DNA from: Phanerodontia chrysosporium
Lineage: Eukaryota; Basidiomycota; Agaricomycetes; Polyporales; Phanerochaetaceae
Length of the DNA: 64,000 nucleotides
Assembly (NCBI GenBank): GCA_001910725.1
Contig: MJGA01000009.1
Coordinates: 310,001 to 374,000, forward strand
Direction: 5' to 3'
In this document: one piece after another, positions 1 to 12,239 of the stretch
Layout: each line of letters starts with the position of its first letter
How positions within the stretch are numbered: the stretch's first letter is position 1
Notes under the pieces: generated by a model
Told to the model about the DNA's origin: nothing
Database searches by the model: none
The model's input: only the letters and a program-made list of their open reading frames with translations
Program-made: the position numbers and the translations under genes

Positions 1-426
1 CACTCAACCTTCTGGACTGGAATCAGACGCGCTACCGTTGCGCCATGGCCCCGTTAGGATTTGTTCATGCTAAATTCGTCTGGCCATTGGATCACCGCAC
101 GCTACCGCGCGGCTGAAAGGACTTACGGAGCGGCTCTATCACGGTCTGTTTTCCTCGCGGAGGACGGCGTTATAATCTGACTGTGGCTGCCCACCGTTGC
201 TACCGTTAATGCGCCGTAATGTGGCCGATTTGTGTTGCGCGTTGGCGGCGCTTGATCACGTGGGCTGTCGCGTTGGATCTGAGACCGTTCAACGCGGCTT
301 GGAACGCGTCTCGTCTCCCACTTCCATTCTGTGCTTTGGCTCCAGCCTCTATCCGGTCATCAACTCGTTGTGCTGGCCTTCGGTGTGGGTCACGTAACTT
401 CGATATCCCCTGCTTTCATGAGAGCA
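1..426. other. upstream region of the Rap1-like gene
   Basis: No reading frame here looks like a conserved protein. Several frames are open for 60-70 codons but have low-complexity, unprotein-like composition. I looked for an N-terminal BRCT domain, which many Rap1 proteins have, and could not find one. It is most simply the 5' flank of the next gene, though an unrecognised upstream exon is possible. Confidence 0.4.
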
Positions 427-3400
427 ATGCCTGAGAAGGACGACAAGACAGAGGCTCAGGACGACTCGAGGTATGTGCGTCGCAGTCATGAATATCTGTA
501 GCACGAGACTAAACGGGTCGCACACGCAGACTCATCCAAAAGCTATCCAGATTCCTTGCGAAGTACGATCCCAACGGAACAGAGCGTCGGGATCTACAGA
601 TCTACAAGGAACTCGTCGACAATGACGTGCAGGCAATCCAGTCTCGCGTATCGGCGTCCACCGAGCTCTCTAACCCATGGCCATGGAGGAAACATAAGCT
701 CGCAGAGGAATGGCTGGAGTTCTATCTCGATAATGAGGATCTCATTGAACGAAAAGCAGCGGCAGCTCAGAAGAAGTGGTCCCAAGAAGCTAGCGGACAA
801 GAAGCAGGGCCATCGCAGCCTCGGACCGCATCCAAGCCACCGTCCTCACAACGGAAGACGAAGACATCAGCACCTACCCAAAGGACACCTTTCGACCAAG
901 CTGACGACTACAACCTCATGCAGTACCTTGCGATCGAATGTCCAGAACCAAAGGGTCGTAAGAGCATAAACACGTATAATAAACTAGTTGAGGACGTACG
1001 TGTCCAATCCACATTGCTACATACCCTTGACAGACCGAATATGGCCCTCAGTCCCAAGACAGATGGCCCTGGGCGAGTCGCCACCCGGCAGAGGCGTGGA
1101 GAGAACGGTACAAGAAGAGGGTGGCCATCTTCGATCCCTGGATTCTTCAACATCAAAAGAATCTTGGGATAGACCCGAAGGAGGGTGCTCGATCCGACCT
1201 CTGGGACAAGGTCGAGCAACAGGTCAATGTCAGCGGCAGGAAGCGCAAGAAGGCCCGGCAGTAGCATCCGGGTCTCGAGCAAAGCCCGCAAAGCAGTCCC
1301 TCAAGCCGTCGTCCTCGCAAACTCGAGCGCCACCGACTTCTCAAAGGAAAGGAGCGAAGCCGAGTCGTGTGCAGGAGAGCAGCTCCGAGAGTGAGGTCGA
1401 TGAGCTAAGCCCGTCGCGAAAGAGCAGGGTGAAAGGAAAGGGACGCGTTGTGGAACAGAGGGAAGAGGAGGAAGAGTCAGAACAGGAGCAGCAGGAGCGG
1501 GAGGCAGATGATAGGTTACTTGTGGTTCATGAGGAGGAGGAAGAAGCAGAACCTCAAGACATCGAGCAGGGGCCAGAGATGGGGGCGGCACGGGCGAGCG
1601 ACCCCGCTACGCAACCCATGCAGCAACAGCAAGCTGGCGATGATACAGAGATTGAAGACGCGGACGAAGAAGTGGACGAGCTTGATCCGTCATTGCCACC
1701 CGAGGTCAAGCCAGAATCCATTGAGGCGCACATGCCCTCCGCAGAGCTTATTCGCGAGTTTAACGAACTACAGGAGTCTAGGACAAGCCACATGATGAGC
1801 AGCGCGACTGCTGTGGAGTCGGAAACACAAGATGCCCAGGAGGCCGAAGATATGCTGGCTCGCCCCGAAACACAAGCCGTAGAACAGTCGAACGACAGTG
1901 AGCTTGTGGAACAGGAGATCGACGAGTTATTGTCTGAGGATGAGCAGTGAGTTTTTATCACCGATAGTTACGTTGTTCTGCTCAAAGCTCTCGCTATAGC
2001 TCTCATGCTTCCGCGCCGCAGTCTTCACCGAGACGCACGAAGCAGGACGTGAAAGCAAATCCCAAGGTCGTCATACAGGAGCCGACCCCGCCTACGAGCG
2101 ACAGTATCGAGTCACCGCACCTTGTACACGCTTCACCACCGGCGCACCCTCCTAACTTCTCGCCACCAAAGCCAGCGACCACCTCTAGCCATACAACTTC
2201 TGTGCTGCGCAAGCGTACGCGTGACGATTTCTTTGAGGACCTCGAATCTGAGGCGCAGACGAGTACGCCGCCACGACCTGTGAAACGACGCGCCTTGCAC
2301 ACCATCGAGGAGGGGAAGTTCGGAACAACGAGCCTCCGTGAATTGCACCGGCCCGGGACAGCGTTCAAGAACGGGCGACGTCGCAGTGGCGTGGACGAGC
2401 TCCCAGCGGTTGCTATCTTCCAAGCAGAAAGCAGCCTCCCGCGGCAGGAGACGCCAGAATGGCCCCCGAAGCGGGACAAGAAGAAGTCAGAGTATGCTTC
2501 AGTCTCACCGGGCGGTCCAGTTAAGGCGAGGTCGGAAACACTCCCGTGCTGTGCCGGAGGACGATGACGAGGAACCTGAGGACGATGATGAGGAGCCCAA
2601 CCCGTTCTACGAACTGAGCCAACGACCTGACGTTCCTCGAGACAACTCTGCACCTACAGACGAAGAGTCGGACGAACGGCGAGTTCTCTGCATCTGCAGA
2701 AACGGCCAAGTCAGCGCGATATGCCACCACCTCCACCACCTCAAGCCGGGCCTTCGAGGCTCCACACGTCCCCGAGAAACCGCATTTCCGCCCACAGTTC
2801 TCTTCGAAGGACAAGGCGGCCATGCTCAACTTGGGCTCGGTGGAGGCTGGACCATCTTCAGTCAGGCGTCACACTTTCCACCACAACTTTGCGTCAACAT
2901 CCTCTACCTCCTCACGTCTGGGCAGCTTCAGCACGCGCCCACGATACTCTCTGCCCGCCACGCGCAGCGCGTCGCCGCTCGCAGAGGCCGCCGTCGACGG
3001 CGTCGAGCTCGTGCCCGAAGACCAGCGGCTCGCGCTCGCTGCGGGCGTGGACAGCATCCTGCGGCAGCTCGCCGCGGACACGGGCTTCGGGCTCGACGTC
3101 GTGCGCGCGGCGTGGCACCGCACGCGCCGCTTCTCCCTCACGGAGGCGTGGCTTCGCCGCATGTGCAGCGTCGTCGTGGACCACGCGGACGACGTCACGC
3201 GCGACATCGTCGGCGACGCGCTGGACGAGCTGGACGCGCACGACGGACACGACGAGGGCAGCGAGGTGTACTACCCGCCCGAGCACTCCGCGCGTGGCTC
3301 CTTGAGCAGTCGCGTGTGGAGGAGAGCATGCACAGGGACGAGCCCCCCAGGAGCAGGCCCCGCCAGGGCCTGCCCCTTCCCCGCCTCGCGCGAGTCGTGT

Positions 3401-3502
3401 ATCGAACACGCGTGTCGACCGAGCGCAGAGGATCAGGGAGAAGATGCGGCGACGCGAGTCGTAGGCATGTCCAGAGCTGAAAGGGTATCAAATTCACTGT
3501 AA
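427..3502 (+). CDS. rap1: Rap1-like telomere protein with two Myb-type units and a C-terminal RCT-like domain
   Basis: Likely the shelterin component Rap1, which binds telomere proteins in the nucleus. Start at 427 (MPEKDDK), intron 471-529 (gtatgt..cgcag), exon 530-995, intron 996-1033 (gtacgt..tgacag, short). Two similar Myb-like units follow each other: one ends with PWPWRKHKLAEEWLEFYL (about 660-730), the next has ADDYNLMQYLA..YNKLVED and WPWASRHPAEAWRERYKKR (about 900-1110). A long acidic, serine-rich middle follows (1380-2700). The end (about 3000-3240) has LRQLAADTGFGLDVVRAAW and FSLTEAWLRRM, typical of the Rap1 C-terminal alpha-helical domain. The frame changes near 1254-1258 (a missing base fits: CCCGG), near 2490-2560 (perhaps an intron starting about 1951 precedes it) and near 2680. 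The last two are unresolved introns or indels. The exact C-terminus is uncertain: 3502 is the stop in the RCT frame. Family assignment rests on the Myb and RCT patterns. Confidence 0.68.
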
Positions 3503-3648
3503 CATCGATTCACTATACGTACAACAATAAACCCTCATATAACGAGGTTTAACGCAATTATATGCGGGTTTAAAGGACCATCACTAAAGGCGTCAGTCAT
3601 AAAACAAGACAAAAAAGGCGTAGAACCCTCCGCTGCATCGATATCGTC

Positions 3649-4784
3649 TCAGATGCACTCGACGAACCATCCATCCCAATCCCTTCCTCCTTTTGCCTTC
3701 CCCTCCCTGACTTGGATCTCCCTTCCAATCCGCTCAGAGATAGAGGCGACGATGATGCCTGCAGCGTACGGGGCCCAGCGGCTCGCCACACACATCACCC
3801 TGCCCGCGCCGAAGCCGAGCAGCGCCTTCTCCTGCGTTGGTGTGCGCTGTTGGTGGCGCAGCGGGTTGAACACCTCTGCGTCGGCGCCCCAGATTGTAGG
3901 ATCGCGATGCAGGGCACCCACATCGGCGACAAGCACGGCGCCCTTCGTGGAGTTCGATACGACATGCCGCGAGATGCGGCTCGTAGGCGGGTGCAGGCGG
4001 ATGGCCTCGGTGACGAGCGCGTCGACGCTCGGTGTGCCGGACCTGGCGCTGGCGAACGCTGTAGAGGTGGGGTCCGCGAGGAACGTCTCGAGGACGGCGT
4101 GTGCGAGAGGGTCGGCATGCGTGTACGCTACCGTGGTGGCGACGACACGCCACATGGTCTCGAACGCCGGGATGATGAGGTCGACGGGGTTCTGGTGCGC
4201 GGGAAGCCACGCACGCAAGCGGGTGTTGATCTCGGGGAGCATGTGCGGCGGGAGAGTGTCCGCCGTCTTGGATAACTTCCACAGGTCGTTGATGCCGCGG
4301 GCGACGATGCCGAGGTCGGCAATGGGACGTCGTCGAGCGCGACCTCGAAGAGGCCCATGAGAATGCTGAGGAGGGCGGCATTCTGCATGAGGGTGTCGTA
4401 GCGCATGACGGTGCCGGCATCGGTGCGCTCTTCGATGCACTTGTCCACGGCGAGCTGAGCGCACTGTGCGAACCGCTCCCAGTCGTTTCCTGCGATGAGC
4501 GCACGCGCTTCGCGGGAGAACGTGGCGTGGACGACCACCGAGGAGGAGACGAAGGTGTTGGTGATCCCGAACGCACGCACGAGCCGTGCGTTCGGGACCG
4601 ACCGCTGCTCGAGCAGAATGGGGAGCGACGTCGAGATGGGTGCCAGAAGCTCGCGAATGTCACGTAAATCCGTCAATTGAATACGTTCAAGTGACGAGGT
4701 TACGGGACGTTTGCGTGCTCTGGCGACGACGGCGCCGAGCAAGAACAAAACTGCAGTGAAATACCATGCGATGGTTTGGTACAT
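3649..4784 (-). CDS. short cytochrome P450-like haem protein, one apparent frameshift
   Basis: Membrane-anchored monooxygenase-like protein. The first 25 residues (MYQTIAWYFTAVLFLLGAVV) form a signal anchor. The C-terminal half has the K-helix ExxR signature in EAIRLHPPTSRISRHV and the haem-ligand loop FGAGRVMCVA, with Cys as the axial ligand. At about 378 residues it is much shorter than usual microsomal P450s (about 500), mainly in the N-terminal half. The frame breaks at GGG 4324-4326. One more G would give a continuous VALDDVP-IADLGIVARGIND. A 68-nt GT-AG intron can also be drawn across the spot, but it would remove residues that look coding. Substrate unknown. Confidence 0.7.
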
Positions 4785-5250
4785 GTTAAACTGGAACAGT
4801 CAGTCAACCAACCAGATTGTAGATGGCTGAATATCTCACGGCGGCGTATGTGGCCTGTTATGAGAGCAACTTGGTGCAGGGGAGCAAGATGGGGATGGAT
4901 ATGCGACACCTCGCAGGTATATATGTGCTTCAAGATAAGCTCAAGGTTCGTTTGAATCCCACGCTGTACAAGCGAGTCAGACGGATAGACCGTTATGGTA
5001 CCTCCAGACTACGCATTCTGACATGCGCAGCCGAACATCAGCTTCTCAATGAGATCCCGCAGGACAGGAGCAATACACGACGTACCAACGCCGGACCCGC
5101 AGTGTCGAAGACAGCCCCTCCGGAGTCATGTACCATGAATACAGATACAGTCTCAATACATATTCCCGCAGTCCATGATATACCTTGTCCAAACAATAGA
5201 TGTGTCCACCGTACGCACGACGAGTGGTAAATTATTCTGAAGACTAGCGA
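4785..5250. other. intergenic, 3' flank of acyltransferase and 5' flank of P450-like gene
   Basis: A 135-codon plus-strand frame (4823-5230) crosses it but has no recognisable motif and overlaps the promoter side of the P450-like gene. I see no RNA gene or repeat here. Confidence 0.4.
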
Positions 5251-6734
5251 TCAAGATATTAGTGACGACTGAATAACCCATAGCAGCGCAGACTTGGTAT
5301 CCCTGACCACCGCCTCCGCGAACTCGTTATCGATGGCGCCTTCGCCCCAGGTAAAGGTGATGTTGACAGTGCCTGTCGGCGAGCCAGCGACGTTCATCTT
5401 CAGCGCGGCACCGACCACAGGGTCGCCTTGCGCAAAGTAGACGTCGCTGAGCGTCCACATGTCCTGGGGAGGCGGGCCGTCGTCCCTGGCGGGCGGCTCG
5501 GGGAAGCGTCCGACGTTCGAGAGCTCGAGGGCGCGCTCGCGCTTCTTGCCCAGCGCGCCGGTGAAGAAGGCGTCCGCGATGCCGAGGACGTACAGATAGC
5601 GCAGCGTGCCGATCGTCTCGCGCGTGCCCTTGGCGAGGCGCTGCATGCGTGCGCCGAACTGCGCCGCGGCGGCCCACGAGAACCACGGGTCGGACGCGCT
5701 CGTGTTCGCGAGGGCAGAGAGGGGGACGTGCGTCGACACCGCCGAGACGTGGTCGCACAGGACGTAGGGCGACGCGCCCGTGAAGCGGCGGAGCGACACC
5801 GGGACGGACGTCGCGATCGACTTGAACGGGCGCCCCATCTTGTTCACCGACGTCGCGACGAGCCGGGCGAGCACGCCCGTGACGAGCGTGTGCAGGCACG
5901 CCGTGAGCGTCGTCTTGTTCTTGCGGCAGAGGATCATGAGCTCGGCGACTTGCTCGGCGTCGATCTCCCAGAGGCGGACGTGCGTCTTCAGCGTCAGCGT
6001 GCCGACGATGGCGTTGCCCGTCCATGCGCTTGCGCCCTTCTGGAGGGCCTTCGGGACGAACGTGCCGAAGATCGTGCTGCAGAACTTGCCTAGCGACACC
6101 GAGACGCTTGTGAGGGCCTCGATGGGCGGCACGAGGTGCGTCTCCGTCGGGATCGAGACCTTGTCCCCGAATACGTGCAACGTATCCGTAGGAGCGTTAA
6201 GCGCGGACAGCAATGCTGCGTGAAAGGCGACCCCGCTCTGCCCGTCGCCGATGGCATGCTGGTATGCAAAGATGAGCGTGCGCCCGGACACGACCGTAAG
6301 CCGCCAGAGTGGTGTGGCCGTGCCAAACTCGATTGGACGTGTGAAGCCCTCTTCCAGCAGTCGTGCAAGGTCGCTGCCCTCGGTGAAGGTGACCACGTCG
6401 TCTAGGACGACGACTGGCAGGCGCACAAAGCGAGGCGGGAGCGGCTTCTTCGCGTTTCGCCCTGAGGTGTGGTCCACTTGCACAGACAGTGCGGCATGTG
6501 ATAGTACAACGCGGTGCAGCGCAGGATAGAGCGTTTGGCGGTTGAGGAGGATGCCGCTAGCGTTGTATCGTGCGGTGACAACCACATACGAGTCGAAACC
6601 GAGTTTCGTGCGTGTGATATGATAGCGTTCCAGCAGACCTAGGTTGATCTTAGCACAGCCTTCAATGCATGAAGAGCCGGCAACGCACCTGCTTCACGGA
6701 CGACATCAAACGGCTCCTCTGCGTCGTTTGCCAT
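5251..6734 (-). CDS. alcohol acetyltransferase / condensation-fold acyltransferase
   Basis: Predicted CoA-dependent O-acyltransferase of the fungal alcohol acetyltransferase (AATase) type. Two exons: 6734-6689 and 6638-5251, with a 50-nt intron (gtgcgt..cctag). The splice gives 477 residues starting MANDAEEPFDVVREA and running into GLLERYHITRTKLGFDSYV, the usual family N-terminus. This is why I place the start at 6734 and not at the later GTG/ATG frames. The catalytic HHxxxDG motif reads QHAIGDG: the second His and the Asp-Gly are kept and the first His is replaced by Gln, which is common in this family. A late FxWG-like element (ITFTWGEGAID) lies near the C-terminus. It could make an acetate ester or acylate a secondary metabolite. 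Confidence 0.82.
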
Positions 6735-7069
6735 GGCGTGAACTCCTGGCGAATTGAATGGAATGTGTTACGCTGCGCGATCCGGTGTTTGCTGCGTGTT
6801 GTTTGTGCGTGCGTGATCGCGGGTGCATCGCAGCGAGGAACCGCAGCATGAGGGTTTAAGGAGAATCCGCCATCAGGGCCCTCGTCGTCGGGGTCGACGA
6901 CCGAGAACGGATCTAGTGCGACGGCAAGCGCACAGAAGAGCGCATCAGATGGCGCATCAGGCGCATCAGTCGATCAAATCTTCGTATACGTCAGGCATGA
7001 ACCCAACCTCCTTTCCCGCGCACGGAATGCTGACACTAGGACGACGGAAGCAGCAGCGACGAGGAACGT

Positions 7070-7815
7070 ATGGCGACAGCATCGAGTCCTCCGAAAGCTT
7101 TATCTCCCGTGCAGGAGAGGAAGCTGCGAGATTTTCTCGAGGACCGCTTCCTCGAGCTCACCCGCAATTTCAAGAAACGGTGAGTGCACACACGCCGACG
7201 AAGACTTTGCGTCTGATTCTCGATATACAGCTCAGAGCCAACCAGCTCTACAGTTCCAACACTTGCAGATTACCTGCGCGAAGCACACACCCTCCTCTCG
7301 CTCATCCTCCAAATCCCTCCGACACCACCCTCCGCATCTCTTCGAACGACGTACCTCCTGCGCCTCACGGGCGACGTCATGAGCGCAATACCGGGTACCT
7401 TCCTACGCCCGACGTGCTGGAGCAGCTGCTTGACTGGCTGAACGACCTCGACCGCGGCTGGCTCGCGGTGCTGCGCGGGCAAGCATGGGACCCTGACGCG
7501 CGCGAAGGCGTCGAGGCCCCGCCTGCGCTCCAGCCGCCGGACGGCGATGCGCTAGCAGCGAGCACAATCCTCGGTTCTCCGCTCAGCCAGACGGAGCGCA
7601 CACGCCTCCGGAGCCTGCTCATTGGCGGTACGGCGCGCCTTGAGGAGTGGCTCGTGAACCTCGACGCTGGCCATCCGGATGCAGATTATACCATTGTGCT
7701 TGAGCGCATGGGTCTCCAGCAGGGCTTTGACGATCTCTTCGCTGGGACGCTTACCGAGATGGGGTCGTTCAACGGTGCGATAAACGTGCCGGAAGGAATG
7801 GAGGGGACATGTTAG
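7070..7815 (+). CDS. conserved fungal hypothetical protein, one apparent frameshift
   Basis: Start at 7070 (MATASSPPKALSPVQERKL), intron 7180-7230 (gtgagt..tacag), then exon to 7815. Helical protein of about 230 residues: N-terminal LEDRFLELTRNFKKR, a middle block AHTLLSLILQIPPTPPS and LLRLTGDVMSAIPG, then YLPTPDVLEQLLDWLNDLD and a C-terminal half rich in Leu, Glu and Asp. The frame jumps between IPG and YLPTP, at GGG 7393-7395. One extra G restores one continuous protein and no intron can be drawn, so I read it as a one-base loss. I do not recognise a named domain. The similarity of the two frames in character is what makes me call it a single gene. Confidence 0.6.
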
Positions 7816-7934
7816 GACATTGTTGTAAGTTCCAAGGTCTAGTGTATTCTGCGATAACTACGTGTGAAGAACGCATGGTAAACGTTTGTTCACTTGGCAG
7901 CATGGGTCAGAATATTAGGAACAGGGTGGTATAT

Positions 7935-9597
7935 CTACTGAAGAGACGATCCCGCACAAGCTCTCCTCGAAGCGTTTTTGAAGTTGCCGAACTCCCACTT
8001 GTAGCAGTCCTACGGCAAGAGCCTCGTCAATCATCGCGGAGGGCGTACACAGATAGTAGCCTTACCATGCAATCCTTCTCTTCGTAGTATCCGGGGACAC
8101 CGCCCTCCTCTGCCTCTTCCCAGTCCTCCGCGAGCAGCTTCTCGGCGATAACGGCGATGCCGTGCGTGCGAATGTCTACCGACCAGCCTAGCTTCGAAAC
8201 CGTGTCGTACCTGACTATCTTTCCAAGGTGGCATCTGCACACAATTTAGAGTTGCAATCTCCCGAGGCGGGCACCAGACACGTACTGCGTTTCCAGTGCA
8301 TAACCTCCAGCCGTACACGCAGATGTGTAACCGGTGCATACACCCATAGGAATAGGGTCCGCAGTGTGATAAACGTTCGTAACATGGTCGAGAGACAACT
8401 ACAATGAAAAAGTGAGCCGCCAGCAATATGTAGTGTGATGGTAGCGTACGGGGATGGGAAGGTGCAGTCGAGACGCGGCGAGCTTCTCCGCGGGTGCTTC
8501 AAAAGCAACTACTGGGGCACCGAAGGTCACGCCAATGAGAGACGCTAATGATCCACCGAGAGAATGACCTGACGAGACAAGACAAGGCTTAACGACCGCC
8601 AATATGAACACTGAAGGTCATGCTTACCGACAAGCCAGATATTAGCATGAGGATACATGTATGTTACATTGTTGTACAAATTCTGCGCTCTAATCAGTAC
8701 CAGAGGTTAAATCGACTATGGAGACACGTACAATTCCGACGGAGTAGAAGAGGCTTTCTTCTGCGAGACTGTCCTCTAGGCACTGCTGGTCGCACTTGTA
8801 GCTGCCAGAGTAGCATGGGCACACAGGGGTCCAGGTTGGACCTACGCGTCCACAGCAGCAGGAGAACAGCAGATTATCGTTCAGCTTGTCCTTGTGGGTG
8901 GTAGGCCCGCCGCCACCGACAACCCAGCCGGCGGACGTCCCTTTGACAGAGATAACGACCGTGGAGTTGTCCTCGTTCGCGAAGATGTGTCCCCGGAAGC
9001 CGTCCGCATCTGGCTCCCAGCCGAACGGGTAGCTCTGCCGCGCAATCACCGCGTGAGCGAGCCAGAGACAGCTGAGCAGCACAGTCCAATACGCACTGTA
9101 TTCCACTCCGGGCCCAAGTCATACCACCCAGTTTTCGACCAGTCCTCGTAGTATGCGTTGTTCATCATCTTTGCCAGTATCTGCAACGTCACCCTGTCGC
9201 GTATGTTGGGTGCTCCGACCTCAACCTCGTCCCACACGGGTTCGGTACGCCGGAAGCGTGCACTGAATAAGTCGGATTGCGACCGCGCCTTGGGGACCTT
9301 CAGTGCCCGTGTCTGGACCTCGAACATCTCCGGTGCCAAGGAAGAGCGGTCAAGGTCTTTAAAGACGACACGTGTGCTGTTGGTGACGAGGCCGTGAACG
9401 TGCCGAAGCTCGAACCTCATCGAGCTGGCTGAAGGGGAGACATCTGGGGTCTGCCAGAGATAGGAGGCAAGGAGGTATCGTAAAGTCGTTGGGAGTATAT
9501 TATAGAGCATCATAAGTCCGAATATCCAGAGGATCCTAGAGCAGAAGACGAGAGAGAAGATGAGGAAGGAGAAGAGGAAGTGGCGGGACACACGCAA
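7935..9597 (-). CDS. ATG15: ATG15 autophagic/vacuolar phospholipase
   Basis: Class 3 lipase that disintegrates autophagic bodies and vacuolar membranes. The N-terminus has a long hydrophobic signal anchor (residues about 5-40), as ATG15 has. Then [31 protein letters not shown], a [14 protein letters not shown] block and an extracytoplasmic cysteine-rich region ([17 protein letters not shown]). The nucleophile is in [13 protein letters not shown]. The C-terminus, reached through a small intron after KDCM, reads [12 protein letters not shown], the typical ATG15 tail, and stops at 7935. Exons are separated by several short introns (for example one starting gtgcgt after GPEWNT near 9100). Start MRVSRHFLF at 9597. 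Confidence 0.9.
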
Positions 9598-9967
9598 GGA
9601 GTGCGCAGCGGCACTCGGCCAGCCGGAACCTGAACGAGCATGCGCATCAGCGCATCAATTGATGCGCCTTGTGCTCTTTTGGGAGTCGGTGCAGCCCGCC
9701 GGTCTCCGCTTCGTCCGCAACGCTCACGTCCAGGTGATGACCAGCGGCCTGCTGCACACCTGTGCTGTTTGCCAGATTGACCCAAGACTTGGAAGAATTG
9801 GGAAGGTCGACGTCTTACAGAAGCCTTCCGCGATGTTTTTGAGAACTTTTGGAACAGCGTGCGCGGCCGCATGCCGCCGAGCTGACGATTGCCAGCGGCA
9901 GCGGGGGTCGATATAAGACCACCGCATCACGGTGTACTCATCCTTACCCCCCACAGTCATCGTGAGC
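9598..9967. promoter_or_regulatory. divergent promoter of ATG15 and the SDR gene, TATA-like box at 9912
   Basis: 370-bp shared upstream region. A TATAAG at 9912-9917 lies 51 bp before the SDR ATG (9968), a plausible core promoter for that gene. No matching TATA is obvious for ATG15. Confidence 0.4.
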
Positions 9968-11059
9968 ATGGCCGACCACACAGCAGCGCGTGTATGGTTC
10001 AGTGAGTGCCCTTACACATCAGTCTGCACGTCTCTCACGCCTCCTGACCTCGTTATGTAGTCACTGGCACCTCCAAAGGCATGGGTAGGGCCTTGCTCGA
10101 CGCGGTTCTTGCCGCCAACGAACGTGCTGTTGCTACTCTCAGGCATCCCGAGGCACTTGTCGAGTACAAGGAGAAGTACCCCGCCTCGCAGCTGCTCATC
10201 CTGCCCCTCGACGTTACCTCCGTCGAGCAGATCGATGCTGCCTTTGAGAAGGTCAAGAAGCACTTTGGGCGAATTGACGTTGTCGTGAACAATGCCGGAT
10301 ACGGGTTCGTGGCGGAGATCGAGGCGACGCCAGAAGACGAGGCTCGGCGCTGCTTTGAAACATGCTACTGGGGCCCATTCCACATCTGCCAACGCGTATG
10401 TACCCATACACCACCACTTACTCGAGACAAGTCTCTTATCTTAGCTACAGGTAATTCCTTTTATGAGGGATATCAACCCGCCAGGCGTTGGTGGTCGAGT
10501 CATCAGCATTAGCTCGTGCGGAGGCTACTCTGCTGGCCCGACCTTGTCTGTCTATAATAGCGCCAAGTTCGGTGCGTACATTTCCACCACCGCCGAACTA
10601 ATGCACAAGCTGACTGTGCGCGTAGCGCTTGAGTGCTTGACGGAGTCACTCAGGAAAGAGATGGACCCGTCCTGGAACATCACTGGCATCATCGTCCAGC
10701 TTGGTGGCTTCTGCACCGACTGGGCGGGCGACTCGCTCAAGACATACCCTCCGCACCCCAAGTACGCCGACCCGAATTGCCCGTGCATGATATTCCGCCA
10801 GGCGTCTTTCGACACGTCCAAGTACATCGGCGACCCAAAGAAGGCGGCACAGGCCCTCATAAAGATCGCCGGCATGCCGGAGCCGCCGCTCCGCTTGCAG
10901 CTCGGAACCGAGTCGATGGCGATCGTCAGGGCGAAGGCATTGGAGACGGCGTCCAACGCGGAGAAATACGCTGATATCGCGCATTCGACTAACTTTGATG
11001 GTGTCGACAAGGACGCCGTCTTGAACATGTTCGGCATGTACATCGCGAAGTCTGAGTAG
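9968..11059 (+). CDS. short-chain dehydrogenase/reductase
   Basis: NAD(P)-dependent oxidoreductase of the classical SDR fold. Start MADHTAARVWF at 9968. Small introns lie after WF (gtgagt..tgtag, ends about 10060), after FHICQR (gtatgt..ctacag) and after NSAKF (gtgcgt..gcgtag). The cofactor loop is TGTSKGMGRALL (TGxxxGxG), then NNAGYG, then the catalytic Ser in SISSCGGY and YxxxK in VYNSAK. The third intron follows directly after the catalytic Tyr-Lys pair. About 285 residues, normal for the family. Substrate cannot be inferred. Confidence 0.85.
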
Positions 11060-11312
11060 GTGCTTTGACACAAGTGTATGGCGATTTTTGTTCAACCAGC
11101 TCACGAGTACATTATTAATGAGTGAGTGATGAGCTCAGGTAACGTTGAATGGACTGCTGCAGAGTGTTAGCTTGACATATGACAGTGCGCAGTAACTGCG
11201 CGAGCCAGCAAGGTACTGATCACAGTAATTAGATCCGCGTGGACGTCACAGCGAGAAGGTTATATGCATGGTAGCATGCCCGGTACGCTCCCCAGTCTTT
11301 CAACCGTGTACG

Positions 11313-11957
11313 ATGGAACTGACCTTGACTACTAACAGCGTCATCGAGACAGAGCTGCTGGACTCAAACGGGCAGTGCCTGTATACGATAACTACTCCCG
11401 GGCGCCTGACCCGTAAAACTACGACAATTATGAAGTCCCTGCTCGATGAGAGCGGTAACCCGACGGGAGAGTCAAAGGAGCTGGCGAGGATACACTGGCA
11501 TTATTTTGGAAGCTCGCGGCTTATTTATGAGGGCAAGATTCTGGAGTTGAACTCGTTCATGCGTTACTCAGTTTTGCTACGCAGGTACGCTTGACATTAC
11601 TTGTGGGCGACTAACTGGTTTGCTTACAAAGTTGAAGCATTCGGCGCTTCACGGGGCCAGATGGCAGGCAGTACAAATGGAACTTGGGATTTTTCACGAG
11701 TCAAGTACGTATATGACGGGGGTAGCCTCACTCCCTTCGTATTTGCTGACCCCGCTGCTCAGCTGGAGCTAGAGGAAGTCTCAGGAAGCTCGACAGTAGT
11801 TGCCAAGATGCGCCAGCGGAATGTTATACATGGGACCAAGCCGGCGCTCGAGATCGAGCCGGACGTGATGCCGATCCTCGACCTCGTCGTCGTAACCTGG
11901 GTCTTCGCAGAGCAGAGACGAAGGGACATAGAAAACAAGTATCCATCATCTCGTTGA
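11313..11957 (+). CDS. DUF6593-type basidiomycete protein, copy 1 of a tandem pair
   Basis: Small beta-rich protein of a basidiomycete-expanded family of unknown function. Three exons (11313-11584, 11638-11704, 11763-11957) give 177 residues. I chose MELTLTTNSVIETEL at 11313 over an in-frame ATG 45 nt upstream because the neighbouring copy starts with MELTLT. Introns begin gtacgc and gtacgt. The first ends ttgaag, the second gctcag. Conserved pieces: HWHYFGSSRLIYEGKI, FTGPDGRQYKW, VVAKMRQRN and a C-terminal hydrophobic LDLVVVTWVFAEQRRRD. The exon pattern matches the next gene exactly. Confidence 0.75.
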
Positions 11958-12239
11958 ACCCTCCATGTTCTGCGACTGCGCACATTCGAATACATTGATT
12001 CAATCCAGAGTTAGATCGCTTGATCGTCAAGAAATGTCGTTGACCATCGACGTGCTCTAATTTCCGCCTCGTCGAGTCGTGCGTTCGCACCTCACTATGC
12101 GTATATGGTGCCTGATCCCGTGATTACTATAGCGTGTATCTGACAGAACCCGATGTACCAGCATGGTGCGCACAGCCTGGAACCTGCGAGTGCTCACTCC
12201 TCCGTTAGGCCGTTGTAAGGGTATGCCTGCATCCACGAC

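Noticed and set aside
4260..4335. 68-nt intron in the P450-like gene explaining the frame change
   Set aside because: Possible by phase, but it would remove IADLGIVARGIND, which looks coding; a missing base in GGG is simpler and matches the pattern elsewhere.
4823..5230. 135-codon ORF on the plus strand
   Set aside because: No family similarity, and it overlaps the promoter of the P450-like gene.
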